Assembly: GCF_946480305.1 (NCBI RefSeq)
Contig: NZ_CAMLJQ010000001.1
Span: 186,001 to 250,000 of the forward strand
DNA: 64,000 nt
Direction of reading: 5' to 3'
From: an uncultured Caldimonas sp.
Lineage (GTDB): Bacteria; Pseudomonadota; Gammaproteobacteria; Burkholderiales; Burkholderiaceae
In this document: one piece after another, positions 10,828 through 24,924 of the stretch
Position numbering within the stretch: position 1 is the first letter of the stretch
Layout: every line of letters starts with the position of its first letter
Notes under the pieces: generated by a model
The model's input: only the letters and a program-made list of their open reading frames with translations
What the model was told of the DNA's origin: nothing
Databases searched by the model: none
Translations under genes and position numbers: made by a program

Positions 10828-11187
10828 CTACCGTTGTTCTTCGGCGACCACGTGAAGCCTGACGCGCACCGCGCCCTTGACCGAGCCGATCGCCGTGACG
10901 CGCAGCGGCACGCCGGCCGGCACGGTGCGACGGAAGCTCACGTCCAGGCTGTCCTGGCCACCCGGGTGGGTGGGCACCTCGCGTGACCACTGGTGGCGGC
11001 CGTCGACCAGCACGCGCAGCCCGTGCGTGGGCTCGTCCGCGCCGCGGTGGGCCACGACGAAGGTGCACGACACCTCGAAGTCGCGATCGCGGTGGGCGTC
11101 GGCCGGAATGTCGAGGTGCGCGACGTCACCGGTGCCGGCATCGGCTTCCCATCGTTCTGGGCGGGGTTCGGCGGAGGCTGAGGGCAT
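10828..11187 (-). CDS. Hypothetical protein (119 aa), predicted beta-rich
   Basis: I do not recognise this protein. After a polar N-terminus it alternates hydrophobic and polar residues in several strand-like segments ([49 protein letters not shown]), which suggests a small beta-sandwich. It has no signal peptide, Cys pairs or membrane segment. It is divergent from glgB, with about 190 bases between. The frame remains open far upstream on the opposite strand of glgB, so the start is uncertain; I took the ATG at 11187, which clears the glgB coding region. Confidence 0.6.
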   Translation of the reverse strand: MPSASAEPRPERWEADAGTGDVAHLDIPADAHRDRDFEVSCTFVVAHRGADEPTHGLRVLVDGRHQWSREVPTHPGGQDSLDVSFRRTVPAGVPLRVTAIGSVKGAVRVRLHVVAEEQR

Positions 11188-11373
11188 TTCGTGAGGCACG
11201 GAAAAGGCGCAGATGTTAGGCCAGGCATGCGTGCCATTGATGTGCGGCGGCGGTATCCCCGGCGGGCACATGGATTGCCGCCTCTGGCTGGAGCACCGAC
11301 GGCCGGCGGTCCAGCTCGTCTGGTTGCCGCACATGGCCCCGTCCACCCGAGAAAAACAGCGCAAGGAATGCCG

Positions 11374-13300
<1,927 letters not shown>

Positions 13301-13308
<8 letters not shown>

Positions 13309-15346
13309 GATGCGCACCACTCCCCCCACCGATGCCCCCCTGCGCCCCGATGGCCGCGCCCGCGCCGTGATCGATGCGGTGCGCCCGTCGGTCGACGGAG
13401 GGCGCTTTGCGGTCAAGCGCGTGGCCGGCGAGCCGGTGCAGGTGCAGGCGCATTGCTTCACCGACGGCCACGACGTGCTGCGCGTGCTGCTGCGCTGGAA
13501 GGGCGAAGCCGACGCGTCGTGGCACGAAGTGGAGATGAAGCACGACGTGAACGACGAGTGGCGTGCGAGCTTCACGCCGCCGGTGCCCGGTCGCTACCTC
13601 TACACGGTGGTCGCCTGGGTGGATCACTTCCATTCCTGGCACCACGAACTCGAACGCCGCGTCGACCCGGAAGACATCCGCATCGCCGCGCTGGTGGGCG
13701 CGGTCATGCTCGAAGAGACGGCCGCACGGGCGAAGGGCGCCGACCAGGCCAGCCTGAAGGACTGGGCCGCACGGCTGCGACGCGGGGCAGGGGAGCTGCG
13801 CCAGGCCACCGATGCCGAGAACCTGAAGTCGCTCGCGCTCGACCCGTTGCTGGCGGAGCTGGCCGATCGCTACCCCGACCGATCGCTCGCGGTGACGCAC
13901 CCGGTCGAGCTGCCGCTGATCGCCGATCGCGAGCGGGCCCGCTACAGCACCTGGTACGAACTGTTCCCACGCTCCACGGCCCCCGAGCCGGGTCGCCACG
14001 GCACCTTTCGTGATGTGGAGGCGCGCCTGCCCTACGTCGCGGAGATGGGCTTCGACGTGCTGTATTTCCCTCCCATCCACCCTGTGGGGCGGGTCAAGCG
14101 CAAGGGCAAGAACAACGCGCTCGCCGCCGAGCCGGACGACGTGGGCAGCCCGTGGGCGATCGGCGCGGCCGAGGGCGGCCACAAGGCCATCCACCCGGCG
14201 CTCGGCACGCTGGAGGACTTCCGCCGGCTGGTGGGCAAGGCCAACGCGCTCGGCATCGAGATCGCGCTGGACATCGCCTTCCAGTGCGCGCCGGACCACC
14301 CGTACGTGAAGGAGCACCCGCAGTGGTTCCGCTGGCGGCCCGACGGCACGGTGCAGTACGCCGAGAACCCGCCCAAGAAGTACCAGGACATCTACCCCTT
14401 CAACTTCGAGACCGAAGACTGGAAGGCGTTGTGGACCGAGCTGAAGAGCGTGTTCGAGTACTGGATCGCGCAGGGCGTCAAGATCTTCCGCGTCGACAAC
14501 CCGCACACCAAGTCGTTCGCGTTCTGGGAGTGGTGCATCGACTCGCTCAAGCGCGACCACCCGGAGCTGATCTTCCTGTCCGAGGCGTTCACGAGGCCGA
14601 AGGTGATGCACCGCCTCGCCAAGCTCGGCTACACGCAGTCCTACACCTACTTCACGTGGCGCAACAACCGGCAGGAGTTGACCGAGTACTTCACCGAGCT
14701 GTCGCAAGGGCCCGGGCGCGAGTACTTCCGGCCGAACGCCTGGCCCAACACGCCCGACATCCTGCACGAGACGCTGCAGTCCGGCATGCGCTCAACCTTC
14801 ATGGCGCGCCTGGTCCTGGCTGCCACGCTCGCGGCCAACTACGGCATCTACGGGCCGGCCTATGAGCTGATGGAAAGTGCCCCGCGCCATCACGGCAGCG
14901 AGGAATACCTCAACTCCGAGAAATACCAGCTGCGCCATTGGGACCTCGACCGCGGCGACAGCCTGCGCCATTTCATCGCGCTGGTGAACCGCATCCGCCG
15001 CGAGAACCGTGCGCTGCAGTCGGACTGGAGCCTGCGCTTCTACCCCACCGACAACGACCAGCTGATCGCCTATGCGAAGAGCACGCCGGAAGGCGACAAC
15101 GTGATCCTCACGGTGGTCAACCTCGATCCGTACCACGCGCAATCCGGCTGGCTGGAGTTCGACGCCCACGTCGTCGGCATCGAGTCGGACAAGCCGTTCC
15201 AGGTACATGACTTGCTGAGCAATCAACGCTTCGTGTGGCAGGGCAACCGGCACTTCATCCTGCTCGATCCCAACCACACGCCGGCACATGTCTTCCGGCT
15301 GCGGCGCCGGGTGCGCAGCGAGCAGGACTTCGACTACTTCCTGTAA
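13301..15346 (+). CDS. glgE: Alpha-1,4-glucan:maltose-1-phosphate maltosyltransferase
   Basis: GlgE (GH13_3) extends alpha-glucan with maltose units from maltose-1-phosphate. The 681-residue protein has the N-terminal dimerisation and helical-insert regions (to about residue 230) and the barrel with [18 protein letters not shown], a GlgE signature, [14 protein letters not shown] (nucleophile D399) and [11 protein letters not shown] (acid E428). These positions agree with the well-studied Streptomyces enzyme (D394/E423). It overlaps the glgB end by eight bases and is followed after 12 bases by treS-mak, which supplies its substrate. A start at codon 4 is possible. Confidence 0.96.
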
Positions 15347-15358
15347 GGCACGTCACGT

Positions 15359-18300
15359 ATGAATGCACCGCGCACGCCCAACCTGGAGCAACCGGACGCC
15401 GGCTTCATCCTTCCTGGCGAGGATGCATCGCTCTGGTACAAGGACGCGGTCATCTACCAGCTCAACGTCAAGGCGTTCTTCGATTCGAACGACGACGGCG
15501 TGGGCGACTTCCGCGGCGTCGCCTCCAAGCTCGACTACGTGAAGGACCTCGGCGTCAACACGCTGTGGTTGATGCCGTTCTACCCGTCGCCGTTGAAGGA
15601 CGACGGCTACGACATCGCCCGCTACGAAGACGTGCACCCGCAGTACGGAACGCTCGACGACTTCAAGCTGATGCTCGACGAGGCGCACAAGCGCGACCTG
15701 CGGGTGATCACCGAGCTGGTGATCAACCACACGTCCGACCAGCACCCGTGGTTCCAGCGCGCGCGCCGCGCGCCCGCCGGCTCGCCGGAGCGCGACTTCT
15801 ACGTCTGGAGCGACACCGACCAGAAGTACCGCGGCACGCGCATCATCTTCACCGACACCGAGACCTCCAACTGGGCCTGGGACCCGGTCGCCAAGGCCTA
15901 CTACTGGCACCGCTTCTTCAGCCACCAGCCGGACCTCAATTTCGACAACCCGCTGGTACTCGAAGCGGTGTTCAAGGTGATGCGCTTCTGGCTCGACATG
16001 GGCGTGGATGGCTTCCGCCTGGACGCCATTCCGTACCTCGTTGAGCGTGACGGCACCAACAACGAGAACCTGCCCGAGACGCATTCGGTGATCAAGCAGC
16101 TGCGTGCGGCCATCGACGCGAGCTACCCCAACCGTTTCCTGCTCGCCGAGGCCAACCAGTGGCCCGAGGACGTTCGCGACTATTTCGGCGAGGGCGACGA
16201 GTGCCACGCGGCCTATCACTTCCCGCTGATGCCGCGCATCTACATGGCGATCGCGCATGAGGACCGCTTCCCCGTCGTGGAGATCATGCAGCAGACGCCG
16301 GAGATACCGCCCACCTGCCAATGGGCGATCTTCCTGCGCAACCACGACGAGCTGACGCTGGAGATGGTGACCAGCAAGGAACGCGACTACATGTACAACA
16401 TGTACGCGGCCGACCCGCGCGCGCGCATCAACCTCGGCATCCGGCGCCGGCTCGCGCCGCTGATGGACAACGACATCGACCGCATCAAGCTGATGAACAG
16501 CCTGCTGCTGTCGATGCCGGGCTCGCCCATCATCTATTACGGCGACGAGCTGGGCATGGGCGACAACGTGTTCATCGGCGACCGCAACGGCGTGCGCACA
16601 CCGATGCAATGGAGCCCCGACCGCAACGCCGGCTTCAGCCGCGCCGACCCGCAACGGCTGTACCTGCCGCCGATCATGGACGCGGTCTACGGGTATGAAG
16701 CCGTGAACGTGGAAGCGCAGATGCGCGACCCGTCGTCGCTGCTGAACTGGATGCGCCGCATGCTCGCGGTGCGCCAGACCAGCCACGCCTTCGGCCGCGG
16801 TTCGCTGACCTTCCTGCGGCCGGGCAACCGCAAGATCCTGGCCTACCTGCGCGAGTACGGCGACGACGTGATCCTGTGCGTGGCCAACCTGTCGCGCTCG
16901 GCGCAGCCGGTGGAGCTGAACCTGGCGCGCTACAAGTCCCGCGTGCCGGTGGAACTGCTCGGCCGCACCACCTTCCCGCCGATCGGCGACCTGCCCTACC
17001 TGCTGACGCTCCCGGCGCACGGCTTCTACTGGTTCCGCCTGGCTGCCGACGCGCCGGCACCCGCCTGGCACGAGGAGGTGCTCCCCACCGAAGACCGGCC
17101 TGTGCTGGTGCTGTTCGATGGCTGGAACAGCCTGTTCCGCGACCATGTGGTGCCGTGGCGCATCGGCCTGGCGTTGAAGCTGCGCGAGCAGTTCGAGTCC
17201 GACACGCTGCCGCGCTTCATCGAGGCGCAGCGCTGGTACGCCTCCAAGGGCACTTCGATCGAACGCGTGCGGCTGCTCGACCACGCGGTGTGGGAGGCCG
17301 GCGGGCAGAACTGGCTGCTGCCCATCACCGAACTGGAGGGGCCGCAGGACAAGCCACGCTACTTCGTGCCGCTGGCGATGGGGTGGGAAGAGCAGGACGA
17401 GGAGCGCATGCGCAGCATCGCGCTCAACACCGCGGCGCGCGTGCGGCAACAGGCCAACGTCGGCGTGATGGGCGATGCCTTCATGGACGACGTGTTCGCC
17501 CACATGCTGGTGACCGCGATCAGCGAGCGGCGCGAGCTCCCCACCGAGAAGGGCCTGATCCGCTTCAAGCCGACCAGCGCCTTCCCCGAGATTGCCGGCG
17601 ACGACCACGCCACCTTGCCGGTCGGCAAGCCGCAGGGCCAGAGCAGCAACACCCTGGTGACGCTGGACGAACGGCTGTTCGTGAAGGGCTACCGCCGCCT
17701 GCGGGAAGGCACCAACCCGGAGTACGAGATCGGCTGCTTCCTCACCGAGACGGCCAGGTTCGAGCACTGCGTGCCGGTGGCCGGCGTCGTCGAGTACGAA
17801 GGCAAGGACGGCACGCAGATCACGCTCGGCATCGTGCAGGCCTACGTGCCCAACCAGGGCGACGGCTGGGACTACACGCTCGACTACCTGGAGCGCTACT
17901 TGGAGCTGCGCCGCGCCAGCACCGAGCCGGTGCCGCCCGACGTGCATGGTGCCTACCTCGCGCTCGTCGAGACGCTGGGCCGGCGCACCGCGCAATTGCA
18001 CATGGCATTCGCGCAGGCGCGCGGCTCGCAGGCCTTCGAACCCGAGCGGCTCACGCCGGAAGACCTCGCCGCGTACCGCACGCAGGTCACGAGCGAGGCC
18101 CGGGCCACGCTCGGGGCGCTCGAATCCGCGCTGCTCACGCTGCCGGAGTCGGCGCTCGACCTTGCCCGCAGCGTACTGGAGCGGCGCGAGTCGATCCTGC
18201 AACGCATCGAGCAGTTCACGATGCCGCCGCAGTACGGCCTGAAGACCCGCTACCACGGCGACTACCACCTCGCGCAGGTGCTGCTGGCGCGCAACGACTT

Positions 18301-18685
18301 CGTCATCACCGACTTCGAGGGCGAGCCGGGCCGCAGCTTCGAGAAGCGCCGCGAGAAGCACTCGCCGCTGAAGGACGTGGCGGGCATGCTGCGCTCGTTC
18401 AGCTATGCACGCGCCGGGGCCTTGCGCAACGTGGCGCAGAACGCCGACGAGATGCAGGCGCTGGCCCCGCATGCAGCGGAGTGGGAAGCGCAGGTTCGGC
18501 AGGCCTTCCTGGGCAGCTACCACGCCACGGCACGCGCGGCGGAGCTGTACGAGTCGCTGGAGCCGGGGCGCGGGTTGCTCGGCCTGTTCGAGCTGGAGAA
18601 GGCCTTGTACGAATTGCGCTACGAGTTGAACAACCGCCCGGACTGGGTGGACATCCCGCTGCACGGCATTTCCACGCTCGCGTGA
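15359..18685 (+). CDS. treS: Trehalose synthase / maltokinase fusion
   Basis: This 1,108-residue protein fuses TreS with a maltokinase. Residues 1-550 are the GH13 isomerase that interconverts trehalose and maltose ([26 protein letters not shown] with nucleophile D222, [12 protein letters not shown] with E264, [12 protein letters not shown]). Residues from about 600 to the end form the Pep2/Mak kinase that makes maltose-1-phosphate, with [27 protein letters not shown] (about 965, catalytic loop) and ITDFEGEP (metal-binding Asp). Fusion of the two steps is known in proteobacteria and channels maltose to GlgE, encoded just upstream. Gaps to the neighbouring genes are 12 and 15 bases, so one operon is likely. 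Confidence 0.95.
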   Translation: MNAPRTPNLEQPDAGFILPGEDASLWYKDAVIYQLNVKAFFDSNDDGVGDFRGVASKLDYVKDLGVNTLWLMPFYPSPLKDDGYDIARYEDVHPQYGTLDDFKLMLDEAHKRDLRVITELVINHTSDQHPWFQRARRAPAGSPERDFYVWSDTDQKYRGTRIIFTDTETSNWAWDPVAKAYYWHRFFSHQPDLNFDNPLVLEAVFKVMRFWLDMGVDGFRLDAIPYLVERDGTNNENLPETHSVIKQLRAAIDASYPNRFLLAEANQWPEDVRDYFGEGDECHAAYHFPLMPRIYMAIAHEDRFPVVEIMQQTPEIPPTCQWAIFLRNHDELTLEMVTSKERDYMYNMYAADPRARINLGIRRRLAPLMDNDIDRIKLMNSLLLSMPGSPIIYYGDELGMGDNVFIGDRNGVRTPMQWSPDRNAGFSRADPQRLYLPPIMDAVYGYEAVNVEAQMRDPSSLLNWMRRMLAVRQTSHAFGRGSLTFLRPGNRKILAYLREYGDDVILCVANLSRSAQPVELNLARYKSRVPVELLGRTTFPPIGDLPYLLTLPAHGFYWFRLAADAPAPAWHEEVLPTEDRPVLVLFDGWNSLFRDHVVPWRIGLALKLREQFESDTLPRFIEAQRWYASKGTSIERVRLLDHAVWEAGGQNWLLPITELEGPQDKPRYFVPLAMGWEEQDEERMRSIALNTAARVRQQANVGVMGDAFMDDVFAHMLVTAISERRELPTEKGLIRFKPTSAFPEIAGDDHATLPVGKPQGQSSNTLVTLDERLFVKGYRRLREGTNPEYEIGCFLTETARFEHCVPVAGVVEYEGKDGTQITLGIVQAYVPNQGDGWDYTLDYLERYLELRRASTEPVPPDVHGAYLALVETLGRRTAQLHMAFAQARGSQAFEPERLTPEDLAAYRTQVTSEARATLGALESALLTLPESALDLARSVLERRESILQRIEQFTMPPQYGLKTRYHGDYHLAQVLLARNDFVITDFEGEPGRSFEKRREKHSPLKDVAGMLRSFSYARAGALRNVAQNADEMQALAPHAAEWEAQVRQAFLGSYHATARAAELYESLEPGRGLLGLFELEKALYELRYELNNRPDWVDIPLHGISTLA

Positions 18686-18700
18686 GCGAGAAAGGTTCTC

Positions 18701-19390
18701 ATGGAACGAGTTGATGTTCTGCTCGACCCCGCGCGGGCCTTCCTGTTCCAGATCGCGGCCTTCCTGCCCCGGCTGGCACTCGCCGCACTGGTGTTGCTGG
18801 CGGGCTTCCTGATCGCCAAGGCGCTGCGGTTTGCACTCGTGAAGGGCCTGCGCGCCATCAACTTCCACATCGTCACGCAGCGCTCCGGGATGGACGGCTT
18901 CCTGCAGCGGGGTGGCACCGAGATCGACACCGTCGACCTGTTCGGCCGGCTGCTGTACTGGGTGGTCATCCTGGCGGCGCTGATCGTGGCGTTCAACAGC
19001 CTGGGCCTGGCCTACGTGACCGAGCTGCTGGGCCGTGTGATGCTGTTCGTGCCACGGGTGATCGTGGGGCTGCTGATCCTTGCGTTCGGCACCTACTTCG
19101 CGCGCTTCGTCGGCAATGCCGTCACCACCTACACGCATGGCATCGGCATCCGCGACGCGGCCTCGCTCGGCAAGCTGGCGCAATACGCGATCACGGTGTT
19201 CGTCGTGATCATCGCGCTCGACCAGCTGGACATCGGCGGCGTCATCGTGCGGCATGCCTTCCTGATCCTGCTCGGCGGTCTGGTGTTTGCCATCGCGCTC
19301 GCCTTCGGGCTGGGCGGCAAGGACTGGGCTGCGGCACGCCTCGAGCAATGGTGGCCCTCACCACCGAAGGACAACAAGAAGGATCTGTGA
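18701..19390 (+). CDS. MscS-type transmembrane protein without a clear MscS core
   Basis: This 229-residue membrane protein has about five hydrophobic segments (roughly residues 18-40, 85-105, 112-140, 155-180 and 187-210), in the pattern of the 'conserved TM helix' region that occurs in small mechanosensitive-channel relatives. The sequence GRLLYWVVILAALIVAFNSLGL and the glycine-rich last helix (LILLGGLVFAIALAFGLGGKD) fit that family. A C-terminal cytoplasmic beta-domain of MscS is missing, so channel activity is not certain. It starts 15 bases after treS-mak, so co-transcription with trehalose genes is likely, and a role in osmotic adjustment is an inference. Confidence 0.75.
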   Translation: MERVDVLLDPARAFLFQIAAFLPRLALAALVLLAGFLIAKALRFALVKGLRAINFHIVTQRSGMDGFLQRGGTEIDTVDLFGRLLYWVVILAALIVAFNSLGLAYVTELLGRVMLFVPRVIVGLLILAFGTYFARFVGNAVTTYTHGIGIRDAASLGKLAQYAITVFVVIIALDQLDIGGVIVRHAFLILLGGLVFAIALAFGLGGKDWAAARLEQWWPSPPKDNKKDL

Positions 19391-19479
19391 CGGCAGTCAC
19401 GTCTCGCAGCCGCCCTTACTGATCGTATCTGCGTTGAATGCGCACCACAGGCATCGTGGCGCGCAGGAACGTCATCGAC

Positions 19480-21642
<2,163 letters not shown>

Positions 21643-21839
21643 GCGCGTATCGAACGAAAAGCAGGGTGTTTCGGGAGGGTGCAACGCGCACGCGGGGCGT
21701 GACATCCCACCGTTGAATGCGTCACACCCCTTTCGGGGGCGCTCGAACGGGTGATTCCAGCGCGGGCTGCGCTTCGTAAACTGGCCTGCAGTCCCTGTCC
21801 CTCGGTGCGACGCATCGAGGGCGTACTGCAAGGAAGACG

Positions 21840-23120
21840 ATGAACCCCGTGTCCGATACCGCCCGCGCTGCGCCGGTCCCCTCGTTGCAGGCACTCGATG
21901 CCGAGGCCGCCGCGCTTGCCACCGTCCACCGCCACGCCGCGTTCGCCGGTTCCCCCGACCTCGCCGACCGTTGCGCGGCCGAGTCGCTGCGGCTGCTCGA
22001 AGCCAACCTCACGCCCCAGGGCATTCTTGCGGCCAGCCGCACCGAAGCGGCCGAGGCGCGCAGCTACACCCGCATCTTCGGCCGCGACGCGGCGATCTGC
22101 GTGCTGGCCATGGCCGGCAGCGGCGCCGAACCGCTGGAGCGCGGTGCCGTGGCAAGCCTCGATTCGCTCGCCAACGCGCAGGCCCCGAACGGCCAGATCC
22201 CGAAGTACGTGGATCCCGAAGGCCAGGACGCCGACTTCTGGTACCTGGGCTGCATCGACGCCACGCTGTGGTGGCTGATCGCCGTGGACCACGTGCGCCG
22301 CTGCAGCCCGCTGCCCGAGGCACAGGGCCGCTGGGAACCGCAGATCCGCCGCGCCATCGACTGGCTGCTGGCGCAGGAGCACCAGCGCTTCTTCCTGCTG
22401 CAGCAGAACGAGGCGAGCGATTGGGCCGACATCATGCCCCGCTCGGGCTTTGTGCTCTACACCAATGCGCTGTGGTATCGCGTCAAGCGCCTGTATTGCC
22501 TGGCGAATCAGGAAGAGACGCACTACCACTTCAACCACCTGTTCCATCCGTTCAAGCGCGACCTGCCCGAATACCGCCGCAGCCGGCTGCTCGGCCACTA
22601 CGCCCGGCGCGGCCAGCGCAACCCCGAGCTCTACCTCAGCTTCGTGAACCTTTCGTTCGCGGGCAACGAAGGCGACGTGTTCGGCAACGTGCTTGCCATG
22701 CTTTACGGGCTGGCCGGCGACTCGATGGCCGAGGGCATGGTCAAGGCGCTGGGCAACGCGCGCGTGGCGGACCCGTACCCTGTGCGGGTGGTGGTCGATC
22801 CGCTGTCCACCCGCGACCAGCTCTGGCGCGCCTACATGGGCCGCCACAAGCAGAACCACCCGTTCCAGTACCACAACGGCGGCATCTGGCCCTTCGTCGG
22901 TGGCTTCTGGACGATGGCGCTCGCGCAGCTCGGCAAGCGCGACGAGGCCCGGGCCGAGCTCGACAAGCTGGCCCATGCGCTGAGCCTGGACGATTGGCGC
23001 TTCACCGAGTGGTTCCACGGCAAGACGCTTGAGCCGAACGGCATGCCCGGCCAGAGCTGGAACGCGGCGGGCTTCCTGATCGCACGCCAGGCCATCGAGA
23101 CCGGGCGCTACGCGATGTAG
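21840..23120 (+). CDS. Alpha/alpha-barrel glycosidase (glucan debranching/GH100-like)
   Basis: This 426-residue cytoplasmic protein looks like an (alpha/alpha)6-barrel glycoside hydrolase of the amylo-alpha-1,6-glucosidase or GH100 invertase-like group. Repeated helix-plus-loop segments carry TRIFGRDAAICVLAM, NGQIPKYVDP, YLGCIDATLWWLIAVDH, NEASDWADIMP, FQYHNGGIWPFVGGFW and MPGQSWNAAGF. Acidic residues in the DWADIMP and GRDA loops are the best catalytic candidates, but I cannot assign them. AAGGA sits well before the ATG. Position after glgX suggests action on alpha-glucan or trehalose-related sugars; sucrose hydrolysis is the main alternative. Confidence 0.75.
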   Translation: MNPVSDTARAAPVPSLQALDAEAAALATVHRHAAFAGSPDLADRCAAESLRLLEANLTPQGILAASRTEAAEARSYTRIFGRDAAICVLAMAGSGAEPLERGAVASLDSLANAQAPNGQIPKYVDPEGQDADFWYLGCIDATLWWLIAVDHVRRCSPLPEAQGRWEPQIRRAIDWLLAQEHQRFFLLQQNEASDWADIMPRSGFVLYTNALWYRVKRLYCLANQEETHYHFNHLFHPFKRDLPEYRRSRLLGHYARRGQRNPELYLSFVNLSFAGNEGDVFGNVLAMLYGLAGDSMAEGMVKALGNARVADPYPVRVVVDPLSTRDQLWRAYMGRHKQNHPFQYHNGGIWPFVGGFWTMALAQLGKRDEARAELDKLAHALSLDDWRFTEWFHGKTLEPNGMPGQSWNAAGFLIARQAIETGRYAM

Positions 23121-23231
23121 CGCTGCGCTGCGCGGCACCCCTCAACCGGGTGGCCCCCGGTGCGCCCGAGGCGCCCCGAACCGCCTTACATTCCAGCCCC
23201 AGCGAACAGGCGCACGCAAGGGGAGGAGCCG

Positions 23232-23720
23232 ATGCTGGAAGATGTGGGGTGGCTGCAGGCAGCCTACGGGCACATCCTGGGATTTCTTGGCGAGACGACG
23301 GCCGAAAGACAGGCGCGCGCGGTGGCTGCGGTGATCGGCCTGTTCATCACCTGGTGGTGCGTGCGCCGCCTGCCCGGCATGACACAAGGCGAGAAGAAGC
23401 TGCTGATCGTGGCCTTCGGCGCGGCCGCCGCGTTCGTTTCATGGTCGCCGTTCTTCGAGCGCGATGCATACACCCGCGCAGCACGGGCCCTGGCGTGGCT
23501 GTGCGTGCTGTGGGCGGTGTTCTGCCTGCTGTTCTTTCGCGCCTCGCCGCGCCGCCGGGACTACAGCCACTACCGCCCGGGGCGGCACCGCCGTCGGCGC
23601 AGCGACGATTCCCTGCCGTTCCCGGACTCGCGCCCCTGGAACCACAGCGGCCCCGGCGACGGCGGCTCGCTCGACGATGCCATCGCCGACTTCGCGGGCG
23701 GCGACACCTCGGACCCCTGA
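23232..23720 (+). CDS. Hypothetical membrane protein (162 aa)
   Basis: I do not recognise the family. Three hydrophobic segments are visible at about residues 29-46 (AAVIGLFITWWCV), 57-75 (LLIVAFGAAAAFVSW) and 85-103 (ALAWLCVLWAVFCLLFF). A strongly basic tail, YSHYRPGRHRRRRS, follows and then an acidic C-terminus, so the tail probably faces the cytoplasm. The start is fixed by AGGGGAGGAG a few bases upstream of the ATG, one of the strongest ribosome sites in the window. It lies between the glycosidase and the L,D-transpeptidase genes, all rightward. Confidence 0.75.
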   Translation: MLEDVGWLQAAYGHILGFLGETTAERQARAVAAVIGLFITWWCVRRLPGMTQGEKKLLIVAFGAAAAFVSWSPFFERDAYTRAARALAWLCVLWAVFCLLFFRASPRRRDYSHYRPGRHRRRRSDDSLPFPDSRPWNHSGPGDGGSLDDAIADFAGGDTSDP

Positions 23721-23803
23721 GCAGGAGCGGAGCCGCCTTGCAGGAGCAGGCACCCGGATTGCTGCTCGCCTGCATCAGGTGATCCGTGCAGGAGTGATTG
23801 AGC

Positions 23804-24436
23804 ATGAAACGAGCGGGCAGGCTGCGCGCGTTGGGGTTGATCGCGCTGCTGGCGACCGGCGGCTGGCGCGTGGCGAGCGCTGCAGCTGATTTCGGTGAAC
23901 TGCGGCCGGCCGACGACGTTCGGCAGGTGGCCAACTGGGCGGCCGATTCGAACGATCCTCAAGGCTTGCCGTTCGCGATCATCGACAAGCGCCGGGCCAC
24001 GCTTTACGTGTTCGAGCCCGGTGGCCGGCTGCAAGGCGCCGCACCGGTGTTGCTCGGGCTGGCCAAGGGCGACCATTCGGTGCCCGGCATCGGTGAGCGC
24101 AAGATCGCCGACATCCGGCCGCACGAGCGCACCACGCCGGCCGGGCGTTTTGTCGCCGAGCACGGCCGCAACCACAAGGGTGAAGACATCGTCTGGATCG
24201 ACTACGACGCGGCCGTGTCGATGCACCGGGTGCGGCCGGTCGACCCGAAAGAGCGGCGGCTGCAGCGGCTGGCATCGGCGACGCCCGCCGACAACCGGAT
24301 CTCGTACGGGTGCGTCAATGTACCCGCGGCCTTCTACGACAACGTGCTGAAGCGCACCTTTTCCACGCGCCGCGCCATCGTCTACGTGTTGCCGGACACG
24401 CGGCCGCTGCACGAGGTGTTTCGTTTCACCCCCTGA
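23804..24436 (+). CDS. L,D-transpeptidase (YkuD-type), exported
   Basis: A signal peptide (about residues 1-28, ending near VASAAA) leads a 210-residue protein with an L,D-transpeptidase domain, which forms 3-3 peptidoglycan cross-links or attaches proteins to the wall. The catalytic motif is ISYGCVNV with Cys at about residue 170. This is a variant of the usual SHGCxR/N signature: Tyr replaces the His next to the active-site Cys, while the upstream MHRV may hold the other His. GCAGGAG lies nine bases before the ATG. It converges on the receiver gene downstream. The missing motif His makes full activity less certain. Confidence 0.82.
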   Translation: MKRAGRLRALGLIALLATGGWRVASAAADFGELRPADDVRQVANWAADSNDPQGLPFAIIDKRRATLYVFEPGGRLQGAAPVLLGLAKGDHSVPGIGERKIADIRPHERTTPAGRFVAEHGRNHKGEDIVWIDYDAAVSMHRVRPVDPKERRLQRLASATPADNRISYGCVNVPAAFYDNVLKRTFSTRRAIVYVLPDTRPLHEVFRFTP

Positions 24437-24492
24437 ATCGGCGCCGATGCCGCCGCGAAGTCTGCGGCCTTGCCTGGCTGCCGCGCGGGCGC

Positions 24493-24924
24493 TCAGCCCG
24501 CATCGCTCGTGAGCAGCACGGCGCCGCTGCTCGCCTCGAAGACCCGCAGCAGGTCAATGATGCGAGCCGCACTGTAGGGTTTCACGACGAACCCCCCCGC
24601 GCCCCAGGCCATCGCCTGCTTGACGTTCTGCAGCGAACTGGTGGCGCTCACGATTACCACGAAGGCGTCCTTCGCCTCCGAGCGGATCTCGCGCAGCACG
24701 GCCAGCCCGTCCAGCTCGGGCATGTCGATGTCCAGGAAGCTGATGCAGGGGGCGTGGCAGCGGAACTCGTCCAGCGCGTGCGGTCCGGTGCGGGCCTCCA
24801 CCACTTCGGCTTGGCAGCAGGTCTGCAGCACCCGGCACAGCAGCTGCCGGCTGTCGCCGTTGTCATCGGCCACCAGGATCCTGGGGCGTTTGCGCAAAAC
24901 GGGATCGGACGGCCCGGTGCTCAT
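24493..24924 (-). CDS. Stand-alone response regulator receiver
   Basis: This 143-residue protein is a single receiver domain with no output domain, like CheY or phosphorelay intermediates. Acidic residues D20/D21 (LVADDNGDS), phosphoacceptor D65 (FLDIDMPELDG), and VVKPYS with the conserved Lys are all present. The ATG overlaps the stop of the Hpt gene (ATGA), and AGGAG lies upstream, so the two are translationally coupled. It probably receives phosphate from, or passes it to, the Hpt protein and the divergent hybrid kinase. Confidence 0.9.
   Translation of the reverse strand: MSTGPSDPVLRKRPRILVADDNGDSRQLLCRVLQTCCQAEVVEARTGPHALDEFRCHAPCISFLDIDMPELDGLAVLREIRSEAKDAFVVIVSATSSLQNVKQAMAWGAGGFVVKPYSAARIIDLLRVFEASSGAVLLTSDAG

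Noticed and set aside
15353..19348. Very long open frame on the minus strand (about 1,330 codons) opposite treS-maltokinase.
   Set aside because: It is antisense to a clearly conserved gene, has His/Arg/Val-rich composition typical of high-GC shadow frames and no recognisable domain.
21643..21839. Possible terminator hairpin CCCC-TTTC-GGGG between glgX copy 2 and the glycosidase.
   Set aside because: The stem is four bases and no T tract follows, so I do not list it as a feature.
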